Source: Pachyseris speciosa
Taxonomy: Eukaryota > Cnidaria > Anthozoa > Scleractinia > Pachyseridae
Reading direction: 5' to 3'
Length of the DNA: 64,000 bases
Assembly (NCBI GenBank): GCA_016490735.1
Contig: JAEMWC010000099.1
Location: 904,501-968,500 of the forward strand
Numbering within the stretch: the stretch's first letter is position 1; the number at the start of each line of letters is the position of its first letter. Of this stretch, positions 1 to 12,500 are shown piece after piece. Position numbers and translations under genes: made by a program. Under the pieces are notes generated by a model. That model was not told the origin of the DNA, did not search any database, and saw only the letters and a list, made by a program, of their open reading frames with translations.

Positions 1-542
1 TGAGCTCAAGTACGCGATCAAAGCGCGAGAGCTCGCGAATGATATAAGTCTTCCCCTTACGAAGATTGCTCTCTTTGTCGTGACGACGAGAGATCCGTGT
101 TGTTTGCCGAACCAATAACATCCCAAAGATTACGATCGCTTTCATTAGCCATTGCTAAGGCGCAAACAGGTACATATGTGAAACCATAGACTGAAAGAAT
201 AACGACGACAACAGAGATCGTGAGAGAACTGGGGGGTCTCGGTTGATCGCTTGCTCTGTTTGCGTGACGTCATGTAAGCTTGCGAGAATTTCTATTTTGA
301 TACCGGTGTATATTACCTTAAGCAACAAGATTAAACACCATATAAACCTTTACAGACAAGTTTGCGTATTCAAAATATTTTTTTCTTATAATGCACGGGA
401 CTTAGAAGCTCTAAATGAAGTTGAAATGACTGATATCGAAAGAAAATTAATCAAAATTCTTGAACACTGAGAAATCAATTCTATCTACGTTGGAAGCTAA
501 CTTGAGCCCGCAAACTGTGAATATCTCGTGACCGATCGCAAA
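1..542 (+). promoter_or_regulatory. Upstream region and probable promoter of ATP6AP2
   Basis: No gene is visible here. The stretch ends directly at the ATP6AP2 start codon, whose context (AAA before ATGG) is a reasonable Kozak match. It should hold the promoter and 5' UTR, but I see no unambiguous TATA box. A short open frame at 243-470 has no recognisable domain and is not called. Confidence 0.4.
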
Positions 543-3500
543 ATGGCGGATAAGGAGATTGTGTTATGCTTGTGTCTTCTTTTCGTTTCAACAGGTAAAA
601 ATGTCGACTTAGTTTGCTAGATTTACGCTAACAATACTCGCTAATGATTTTTCTATCACGAAGATGATTGTAGTGTAAGAAAATAGCCTTTTCTACGACG
701 AATTCTCCGTCGAAATTCTACGCTCTTGTTTATTTCATGACGGTGATATAATTACGTCCCCCGAATGTTATACGCTAGACATAGATTGTACGACATGCAA
801 GCATTTTATTTGTGATTTATGTGGCAGCAATTTCTCAAACACAATTTAAATTATACCGTAGGAAATTTCTTCGCTTAAGTGTTTCTGAAACAAGGTTGTT
901 ACGAACGATCGTAGCGACAACTTTCCCACGATCAGCACGTCGAGATCTTCTATGGATCATCGTGATACTTAAAATATTATTCTTTACCATATGTATTATC
1001 GTTGTTTCCTATTTTACAGCCACAGCATCAAGTTTATTGAGTGATGCAAAAGAAAGCTTAGTCATAAAAGAGGCCGATAAGGTGGGTTCAATCTCGTAAG
1101 TTGTATTAGGCAGAACAAAGCTTGTTTTTAGGAAGTGATGAGCGACTCACGATTCAGTTTTCAGGCTTGATCATGTAGCCAAATGATTCGATCCGTGCTT
1201 CAAGTTAGAATGGCTAGTTCAAATGGCGTCCGTATTTTTTATGTGCAGTCGGTCAATAAAACGTAAAGTGATAAATTCAATAGGTAGTTTTCTATCCAGT
1301 ATCCCAAACGGATTTAAATTTAAGATCTCCGTCACTGGATTTACATTCTGTGTTTTACTAAGCTACTGTAACTCTATGTGAAAATAGATTGCCTTTGTTG
1401 TGTGCAGTGTACATTTGCTTTGGTCACTCTGCCCTACAGCTGTATGTTTAAGAACCTTGTTGAAAGACAGTATTTCCAGCTTTCTTGCTAACATAATTTA
1501 TACAATGTAGCGAACCAAGTGGTGATCATTCTTCACTTTACATCTAAACAGTCTTTTATGCACATGTCATCGGCTTCCCCGTGGAGTCGACCCCCGGGTC
1601 TACCAGGGAGATATGTGGGGGAATACAAAGGGATGGATGGGATTCTTTGCACGAGGGTAGGGGAAAATCTTGACATTGTTCTACAATCAAAGATTTGGGG
1701 GTGGGGGAATTCACAAGTTTGAAAAGGATGTCACTGGAATTTTCAGCTGAGAGACACCTAACCCAGGGGACTTTGTCTTGAGAGATTCCCCGACCCCCCG
1801 GGGAGATTCCTCAAATTTGCTGCACTGATTTTACAATCCCCCTGGTTAGCCCGGGGGTCGACCCCACAGGGAAGCCGATGACATGTGCATTATACTCCAA
1901 GGATATGAGTCACTGTATTGGATGAACAAAGTACATTAGGAACATGTGGAGTTTATTCAACAATAGAGTGCCTCATTTGATCAACAATATTTATTGAGAT
2001 AAGATAAGATTGAGTTAAGATAGATCCATGATAAGGGTTGATTGATTTTCATCTCAGCATATTTCATTTTTTGCTTGTTACCAAGAAAAACGATTTAAAA
2101 GCCCCACTCAATTGATTACTGCCAGCCTGTGTGCAACATGCCTTTTACTTCTTTGTGAATTGTCAGTGTAAGAGGGTACTACTGGTATGCTGTGACATGG
2201 CTAATGGATAGAGCCACGCAAACTAAGGAGTTCACTTTGATTGAGCATTTGATTATATAGTGCATTGTTTTTTGACAGTACTTTACTCCAGTTTTAAGTT
2301 TCTGACAATTTAGAGTTTTTAACAATGACAATAAAATAATAATTTTGTCTATCCCAATTCATTTTGCTGTCAGTCAAAGTCACATTTTCAGACAATTCTG
2401 CTTTATCTTCAGCAAATAGTGAATCAGTTACTCAAATGCAAAGCCAAGTAGTGGTGGACTGTCCACCTTGCATGCTCATAAACAACTCCCACCAGGATCA
2501 TACATTTTGTACTTGCGTTCATGTGTGTCATAACCTGTAAACACAATGAAAACCCATGACACAAGAAATGGAATCAGCTAGATCATATAGCAGTTTAACA
2601 AATTGATACTCCATAGTAGAGAAAGCAAATAGAAGTTTTCTTCATCTAAGCTAAGGTGTTCTAGTGTTTTAAGAGAACAAGGTTTACATACATTAGCACT
2701 TACTTAGTGATATGGCTGTGGAAGTAGACATATCGACTTAATCACAATCCTGTTTCACTTGTTTGTTAAACTTATACCTCTCTAAGGGTGAAAAGAAGTG
2801 TTGTTCAATGCCCAACTTTTGTTTTTTATGTTGTCTTGTGCTCCTTTACAGGCTTTTAGCCAGGATTTGAAAAGACCTCTCCCCAGTGCACACACCCATC
2901 AAAGATCAAAGTCAAACCTTATCATTTTATAAGTCCTCTCCTCTGTCTTACTTTGAACACACTCGCTTAGATGAACACATTACTGCCACTCCTTGTCCTG
3001 CAGTTTTTGTATATGATCTCTTCCAAACTCAGAGAGACGTCACCGAGACTACTGTCTAACCTCAGTTCATGCCACTCTTCAGCTGCTGCTTTTGTTGTGT
3101 AGTTTTAGAACAGACACATAAACTGTGCCAATCCATGTGACTCATTTCTTTACTTTACCAATAAGAAAGGCAGACACCCGTGTTACTGTATACAGTGTTG
3201 GTTCCTTCTGTACTTCAGCTCTTTGAACAGACATCTCTCTGAACAGTCATCTCTGAGATAGGCACACACTGTATTGTCAGGTACTGGCATTGCTCAGCCC
3301 TATCACGTTTCAGCTGTTATAATAAACAGCTCTCTGAGATGGATGCCTGAAATCAAGTTCCTGCCAGTGTGAGTCCTTATGTACTCTCTCCCACAAACAG
3401 ATGGGTCTGTAACATTGTCTTGCTTGTTTACCTTCATTCCATTAGTGAGTTTTATCATCATCATCATAATTATTCCTCGGCATCAAGTGGCACGTAGGGC

Positions 3501-6500
3501 CTCCTAAGAGGTTTCTATGACCAGCAGAGGCTCTTGGGGACAGGTGGTCAGCCCATTGCCCAAGCTACACCCAACTCTGATGTGTACGAAAGCAGACTGA
3601 GAAATAACTTGTCTAAGGTGAACACACAGTTTGCAGTCCACCTGCTTTTTCAGCACACATCACTCTAAAGGTTTTGGTTTTCAGTTTCAGTTGCAATCAT
3701 TCCTCAGTCTTTTGCTTATTCTGTTCTTTGAAATGAACTCTAAGAAAGTACATTGTACACTGTACCCTAGGCATTTACGTTCCTTATACACTGTAGCCAT
3801 CAGTGTAGAGAATGTACCTCAGTCCTTTGTTCTGTGTCCCACTAAGAGCAACATATCATCTAACATGGACACTTCTCAAAGGTTGAAACTCATCAAAACA
3901 TATACATCTAGTGTTCCCAGCCATTCTACTGTAGTCGTTTTTCTCTGGTTCTCTTTAGCACAGACACTTTTAAGGTGGGCACTGTGTGTCCTTTCCTATC
4001 ACACTCGTGTTCTTCACTTCATCTCCTTCTAAGATGGGCATAGATCATTGTAAGCCTCAACTCCATTGAGGTGGACACAGTAATCCCTTTTGTGGTCTCC
4101 AGCTCAGGTAGAAAGACATTTCTCTAAGACACCTTGACCCATAATTTTGGCCCTGTTGTGATGACTGTCTCGCAAAACAGCACCTCTCTGAGACTTGTAT
4201 AGAGACTGGTTATGTTGGTTTGTGTCACTCCTCAGTTCTTTTCTTTGAGATGGATGCCTTTGTAACTTGCATGATCGGATCTGGTAGTTTGAGTGGACTG
4301 TCACAACAGTTAAACTTTTCTTGCTGCATGTAGTTAGTGATGAAGAGTGCAAGGTCAAGGACAGTTTTGTTGTGATCCACCTTATCTAAGGCTTGAGAAC
4401 TCAGCTATTGAAAGTGTCAACTGTTAAACTCGTGATGAACGAGTGTTCCAACACGGGAATGGAATTCCTCCCATCTTTACTCTATTCACAGTATCTTTTA
4501 TCACACATTTCAGTCTGTCAATCATTTACTTGATTATAATGCACCTCTTGTTGTGATCTTCGTAAGAGGAGCTAGGTTTTGTAGTTCGATTTCTTTGTAA
4601 ATCTTGAGATGTTCTGTGAACAGTTTAACTGAAGTTAGACCTGTTTAGTGTACCAGTATAACAATTGCAGTAGTCAACTGTACTCATACGTCATGTCGTA
4701 GATTTTCCAATCTCAAAACAATCATTTGATGGAATAAACATTTGTTTTGTGACTATAACTATTCTGTCGAGATTAGTTAATGGTTTTCTGACTAAATTCA
4801 TATTCACATGTTACCTGCTGTTTTCTACGCCGGGTGAAGAAAAACGCCAAGTGTTCACGTTTTGATGAACATGTTGATGCTCACGTTTTGTAATAATAAG
4901 TATTTGGCAAATGAATGAATGAACAAACAAATATTTCCGGAATTTCTTCAATCTGTTCTTTAGCTGCAACTATTCGTTTTACACCGGGCAGATTAACACA
5001 ATAGCTTTTGTGTCTACTGCAAAGTTTACTCTCAGTGATTGTGTTGGATTTATAGTTTCGCAACATTTACATATTGGGGTTTAGCGTTTTATATAATATT
5101 ATCTGACCAGTTTGTTACAAAAGTATTATGGCAGTATTAAAGCCGAATTTTCTGACGTTTATTGTTCGTATTTGAAGATTCCAGCTCCATTTCACGACTT
5201 CTTAAAGGTGTTGTTCCAGCATGCAAAAGTTTTTGGTCATAGCATTCAACGTACAATTTACGCCGGAGTGGGGGTGGGGTGGGGATGACAAGCGGATTGT
5301 CTCTTGAGAAAACAAACAAGTTCATCCACTTGATTGTAGGGTCTTTCACTGATAAAGATGTTTGGAAGGCGCTGAAAAGAATGTAAAAAAGCGTAGTTGA
5401 AAACCTTTTGTAGAGCTACCGTAACAAGTTCTTTCACCATAACTTAATAGACTGAAGTGACGAGTTAAAACACAACTCTGAAGCTGCTATTTTTGTTGCT
5501 GCTGAAATAGAATCTTGAAAAGTACAAGAAACTTGATTACTGTTACGTTGAGTAAACTGTATACTGTTTAGCCGCAATGTCAATATTTGTGGTATTCTCC
5601 AAATTGTTGTGGTATTGTGCTGTCTATCCAATTGCTCTGTCTTGCTAGTCATTATTGATGCTCAAAGGGTCTTCGTTTTGCTTAGCAAGGCTCCATTTAC
5701 ATGGGAACAGAAATGAGTTGTTCATTCCGGGATGAAATTAATCTTAATTTCGTTTTCATGTTTCATTTCAGCCCGGAGTGAAATCAAACATGTGAACGGG
5801 ACGAAAGCAAAGTCAATCGCAATCTAGGTTTTCAACATGTCATTATCAACGAAGTAAGACGGTGTTTACATTAAAACAGAGATAAGTTGATCTCAGGATG
5901 TCCTTTCTCCCAGAAAAGAGTTTTGTTTTGTTTACAGTTTTGGTTTCATCCCGAGACGACCGAAAACAGTTTAACCACTTGACGAAATGTTCGGCACTCA
6001 TAAACGTCTTATTTTCCATCTCGGTGTTGATGGAACGGATGAAATCATCTCGGGATGAACTCATTTCACCCCGAGATCATGTAAACTCTACAGCGTGAAA
6101 ATCGGGATGAACTCATTTCACCCCGAGATCATGTAAACTCTACAGCGTGTAAATCGAGATGAACTCATTTCACCCCGAGATCATGTAAACTCTACAGCGT
6201 GAAAATCGAGATGAACTCATTTCACCCCGAGAACATGTAAACTCTACAGCGTGTAAATCGAGATGAACTCATTTCACCCCGAGATCATGTAAACTCTACA
6301 GCGTGAAAATCGGGATGAACTCATTTCACCCCGAGATCATGTAAACTCTACAGCGTGTAAATCGAGATGAACTCATTTCACCCCGAGATCATGTAAACTC
6401 TACAGCGTGTAAATCGAGATGAACTCATTTCACCCCGTGATCATGTAAACTCTATAGCGTGTAAATCTCTTTTGCCGTCGTCGTCATCATGATCATTGTC

Positions 6501-9500
6501 GTCGTCATCACCATCATCTCATCCTCAACATCATCGTCGTCATCCTCATCATCTTCATCGCTGTCGCGGTCGTCGTCGTCATCATCGTCACCATCATTAT
6601 CATCAACATCGTCATCATTGTTATTGTTTTTTTTTTTTTTGCTGTTGTTGTTGTTTTGTTTTGCTTGTTTGCTTGTTCACGTTTAAACGTGTTTGTGGAG
6701 CATTTGAATAACTGATGGTGTTTCTTTGCAGAAATCTGATGCTTCGAAACTGATCATTGCCCGCAGCCCTAGCTATGTGACCTTCCTGCCAAATGCTGGT
6801 GCCATCGCCTCGGATGAAGTCTCCAATGTCATTTCACTCGCACTTGGATTGTCCTCCTCTAAGGTATGGGTTTGGTAAGCTACGAAACAGTCGGGCGTTT
6901 TGTTTTGTTTTGCTTGTTTGTTTCTTTTGCCGAAACCACGAACGCCCAAGAAACGAAGCGTTAATTGTGACGCGTCTCTCCAGTCTCTTTTTTTGCCTTT
7001 TCCTCGCTCGCCCAAGACCTTGCGTGTGAAGAGCGCGCGCGCTCTTACTACAACCTACGCAGAAATACCACCGTTTGGCAGTCTATGCCACCAGAGTAGT
7101 TCTTTTCGGATACTAAGCTTAAATTTGTACCTTGATGAAGTCTTGAGTTGTTTAAGTAAGTGAATCCTTGATACCAAGACAATTAATTTTGCTCGATGTG
7201 ATCTTTGTGGTTCGTCGTCGTTAGCGTGGTGAACGTGGTGTTACGGAATAGAGCTTAAATGTTTTCCTGGCGTGCCCAATCGATGAAAATTGATATTAAA
7301 AAATCGATAAAGCTAAAGCGAAGATTAAGATGATTATGACTATCGAGCAGCTTTTCCCGGTCCCTGCACAAATGGTGAGCAGTGTGCCACAGTGGAAAAT
7401 CCTGTTGTTTCTAACGTTACCGTCACTCATTCCTTTACCTTGCTGAAGGATTGTGTGACGAGTGTAAAGAAGTTCATCTTCGCAAGAGATTGTAATCAGA
7501 AACTCGGCAAATATGGCATTATACACTAATGATCCCGTCGAAAGCTAATGATTCTCACCACTTAATTCATTTTTTGTTTGTTTGTTTGTTTACTTTTAAT
7601 CCTATAATCCTATCATCTTTGATATTTGTGTTTGGTGTCACCTTTAAGTTTGCAAGCAAATTTTTCGTACAGTACCTCGAAACTATTAGTGCATGGAGAG
7701 GCTATAACTTTTAAAGTTCCCGTTTTTAATTTTCGGATATTCAGTGTGTGGCATTCCGCAAAAACTACTGAGAAAAAAAAAACAGACCAAACATAACGAT
7801 CTTTCCCAGGTTACTTGATAAACAAGATAAAATTCTACTTTTTATTTTGCTTTGTTTTTTTCTGTTTGTTTGCTTGTTTTTTTTTTTTTTTTTAGATTGT
7901 TTATTTCTTATTTACCCATGCAATTGCTTTGTCTTGCTGTAAAAGCTTACAGTACCGAGAAAACATAACTTGATGGTCCCTCGAAACTCGAACTTCTCCA
8001 CTCGATCCTCGATACTCGATACTCGAAAGCTTCAAGTATCGAGAGTCGAGTCGAGTCGAGTGAATCGAGTATCGAGTCGAGCGGATCGAGTTTCGAGACG
8101 AAAACAAAGAAGTTTTGCGCGATTTGTTTTTCACGATGTATGTCCAAGCTATTGACCAAGATAACTTTGATTGACTTTCAGGAGCTGAGCTGGGCTGGCT
8201 TGTTAGCTGGAGATGTGTTCCGCCGCCCAAAGGCTAACGTGTTGATAACCGTTGATGGCGTTACCAAAGGTACTTATTAAAAATCGGGAGGTCTCTATCG
8301 GCTGATAGGTCCCTCCTCGCTGACTACCAATTGCACAGAAACCGAAAGCCAACCGTGTTATTGTTTTAGCATAACACACTGATCTGCCTATTCAATAAAG
8401 AAATTCGGTAAAAGTGGTTTATTTCTAGCTCGTTTGGTTTGCAAATTCAACAGTTTTGCTAGCGCGCGTTTCCTGGCAGTATATCTAAAAACTCCAATCA
8501 ACCACTTTCGGAGATATTATATAGCTGCCAGAAAATCACTCTTTTAAAGACTTTTGAAGTGGATGGGAACAATACTACAACTTAAGAAGCTGGCCCGAAT
8601 CCTTCCGAAGATTTCATCAGGTGGCCCAAAAAGAACCCGGACACTTCCGAAGTCGAAGGGAACTTTTCCGAAGAGGAACAAGAGGCTACAATTAGCCTAA
8701 ACCCGGGCTTGCAAAAAACAGTATTGTATCCCTAACTTAGTGCTAAACAAAAGAATAGAGAGAAGTCTGTCTTTCTTACATCGGACGCATTGCCGTGTTT
8801 AGCTTGTGTTGGTGTCTATTTCTTTAGACCCCTATCAACATATATTCCTCTAAAATACAGCTCAACCATTGAGAACAGTAATTATAACACTTGTAAAAAA
8901 TAGTTCTAAAAGAACAAGAAAAAGAGAAACAGAAAAATAAAGCCCGTGATATATACCACTAAAAGACATCAAACCCGGGTTAGCTGTGTCACAGGCAAGA
9001 ACAGTGACCTTTAGGCCACAGAGGTTTATCGTTTTGCAAGGTGATAGAAATAGTGTATTGATTCCAAAAAAAAAAAACTAAGCACACTTGTTTTCTCTTC
9101 GATGGATAATTGTTTGAGAAAGGAAACGCTTATCGAACGATGTAGGATTTTTTCGCATAAACGTTAATGGAGTACGTCTCGGTGAAATGTGAGTAGAAAA
9201 TTAATTAGCAGAGTGAAACTGTTTACAAACACTTCTCCTTTGTCGTCTCATGTTATTATAATATTCTCCGAAGCACAAGACCTAGAAAACTCAGACCCCC
9301 CCCCCCCCCCCAATCTGTAAAAACTCAAACCCCTCATAAACGGCGATAATTCATTTTGCCCACGTTTATTTCACTTTGAAAATTTGTATAGTTATGAGGG
9401 GGTCTGAGTTTTCCAGTTTGGGGGGGGGGGGTCTGAGTATTCTAGGTCTCGTGCTCCGGAGCCGATTATAATAACGTGAAGTGTTTGTTATCTGCGATAA

Positions 9501-12500
9501 ATAGACGGTGTAACATTTCAGCGCACTGAACGGCGATAATTTATTCTGTCCACGTTTATTTGACTTTGAAAATTTGTATAGTTTTGAGGGGGTCTGAGTT
9601 TTCCAGATTTTTTTTTTTTTTTTGGGGGGGGGGGTCTGAGTTTTCTAGGTCTGAGGTCTGAGTTTTCTAGGTCTGAGTTCTCCAGACACCCGATACGGGA
9701 ACACGGCGGCAATCCATCTGGAGTTAAATTTTGGTCATGTTAAAAGCTTTCTTCTCGCTGTTGAACTTGCAAACATTCGTATAGACACTTCTCTTAACAT
9801 ATTAGTTGTTCAGACTTCAAAGACACAAGGTGAATCGACGTTTTCCGATACGTGACAACAGGCATCATTCTTGCTGTTGATATGAGATTTACACTTCCGA
9901 ATCACTCGGCCGTGAAAGGTCAAACTCCCTTTGTCTGTAGTCTCTAATTTTTGGCGCTCCCCTCGCGTCGCGTCTCCTCGCAACTTCGCGCGCGCACGTG
10001 CCCCCAAATCCGTCGCCAAAATTAGAGACTACTCGCAATCTCCTGAAGCAGTGCATCTGCCGTTAAGTTTACTCATGTTAAAAGCTTTCTTCTCGCCGTT
10101 GAACTTGCAATCATTCGCATAGACACTTCTCTTAACATATTGTTTGTTCAGACTTCAAAAGACACAAGGTGAATCGACATTTTCCGATACGTGACAACAG
10201 GCATGACTCTGTTAAAAATAGTTAGCGCTTGCGCAGAAACGCCGGAAGTGCCATTTGTGGATGATACTCGACGACGAAAAAGAATTCGAGAACCGTCGGT
10301 AGTTCTAGACCCGGGCGCCGCGCGAGACGCGCGCAGCCCGGGTAATAAGGATTGTTGAAACTTATTGGTTCAGCTGGATTGTGTTCACTGTCAACAATGA
10401 CAATGTTACCCTTTATTTTGTTCTGTCTGGTGTAAAATTTTTGGGCAAAATAACTGCTAATGTTTGCCTTCATTAAAATACGTGTAACTGACATGCGGCT
10501 CTCTTTGTGTGCCTTTCAGATGACGAGTTCGACCTACCAGGGAGGGCAGCTTCATACCCTGTCACGGAGGCAAGTAGATTGCGTTACTGCTATACTGTAC
10601 TGACTCACTCTAATCAGTTTATCCATGTTTATTAAGATGATCGTTATGAAGTCCGTGAGATCTTTGTGGTTACAATGCAGGTCATAAGTCCTTGAGACAC
10701 TTGTCAAACTCGTGCGAAAATTAGCTAAATGGACATTGAACATGTCTATCCTTATAACCTGTTGTTCTCCTCTTCGTACCTTTCTCGAGTTTCCCACCTA
10801 CAATCTTGGACACAATAAATGGAACATTTGGACCACCCCTCCCCCCCATTTCAATGATGCCAAAATGGCGCGTTTTGCTCTTCGCGCGCCTTCATCATTG
10901 CTTAGGGGGGGATGGGGGTTAATTAGTCCATTTTATTCCGTCCAAGATTGTCCGAGATTCCCACTGGCGTGACTACTGGGGTTAAATATGGTAATGGCGC
11001 GATTAAGGTATCAGTTGCACGCTGAAAAGTTAAACTTTTGATCAGAATGCAAACCTGACAGTGAATGCACACCCAGGCGAGACTAAAAAAAATGTTCTCC
11101 ATGACACTCATCAGATGCTATGTTAAGCGTTTTGGATACTTTCTTAACATGGAAACAAAAGATGCATAAATCAGAGCCATATTCGGAGTCAAAATGTCAA
11201 GTTCGCGCCTCAACTACGTCGGCTTTCTATTCTGTCTGAGGAATGCTTTTCCTAATTACTGCGCGGGAAATTAAAAGTACCGTAACGATTCAATATTTCG
11301 GCTTATACTTGTCAACGAAGTTCGTAAGAACATAACGATGGAGCTGCTCTCTCAGTATGTATCTAGTGGTTCACAGTCGGAAAGTTCCCTTGACGAATTG
11401 CAGCCAGCCAAAGTGAGAAGCGTGTACTTAATAACCTATAGCCAAGCTGATCTCAGCATTTTCCCGGACAGACAGTCGTTCGCAGATGCCGTTTGTGAGG
11501 CTGTTTTGAATTGCGAGGGACCCAAAACGAAAGTAATTCAGTGGACTTGTTGCCAGGAAAACCATAAAAAGCAAGGGAAGCATTATCACATGGTCATTAA
11601 ACTAAACAAAATTAAGAGGTGGCTACCGATCTGGCAATACTTAAGGAGCAAGTGGAGTGTTTACGTTCACTTTTCTAACCGGCACACCAACTACTATTCT
11701 GCGTGGTTGTACACCACCAAGGAAGATGAAGATTTCATCCAGTCTGCTGGCCATCCAGATTTAGGCAACTCAGGTCCACCTAGAACAATGGCCGCAAGTC
11801 AGGCGCGAGCAAAACGACGAAAACCGACTGTGGATTGTTATGATTCAGCAACAGATACCACAAGTGGCGGAGAAGGCGAAAGGGGCGAAGAAAGAGAACA
11901 TGAAGATGTCCGCTCTCGGATGACGGGAAAAACGTCAGTAAAATATCAGTAAGGCGAAAGCGATCGAAACGATTAAGTTGTTATGAAGTGTCAAACATAA
12001 TACTTGAAAAGAAAATCAAAAACCGAACTGAGCTACTCGCGCTCGCGAGCGCCAAAAAGGCTGAGGGAAAGACCGATCTAGCCGAGTTCGTGATGAACAG
12101 GGGCAACAGAGTTGTAGAGGAGTGTATTTCAACGGCCTGGGAGATGGAGAAGGCGAGTGAGGTGCTACAAAGAAGTAAACTGACAAGACTTCCGATCTTG
12201 GAAAAACGTCTGCAGGACCCTTGCACCGCTGAGTGCGGCGGTCGGTGGGCGGAATGCGCTCAACAGCTACTCATGTGGAACCACGTGCCAATTGAGATTT
12301 TTACCGAAGCTGTGAGAGATCTCCTAGAACAGGGGAGGGGAAAATTTCGCAACATTCTAATCAAGGGCCCTGCCAATACAGGCAAGACATTTTTACTTAA
12401 TCCTTTAAACACTGTTTACAAGTCTTTCACTAATCCGCCACATCCACTTTCGCCTGGGTCGGTGCAGAAAAGGCAGAGGTCATTTTCTTAAACGACTTCA

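Noticed and set aside
243..470. 75-codon frame upstream of ATP6AP2
   Set aside because: No domain, no splice or regulatory support, and it lies in the likely promoter or 5' UTR.
6044..6468. CRISPR-like array
   Set aside because: The 52-bp repeats are contiguous with no unique spacers, and the genome is animal.
6489..6711. Ser-rich and His-rich small proteins
   Set aside because: Translations of a trinucleotide repeat within an intron.
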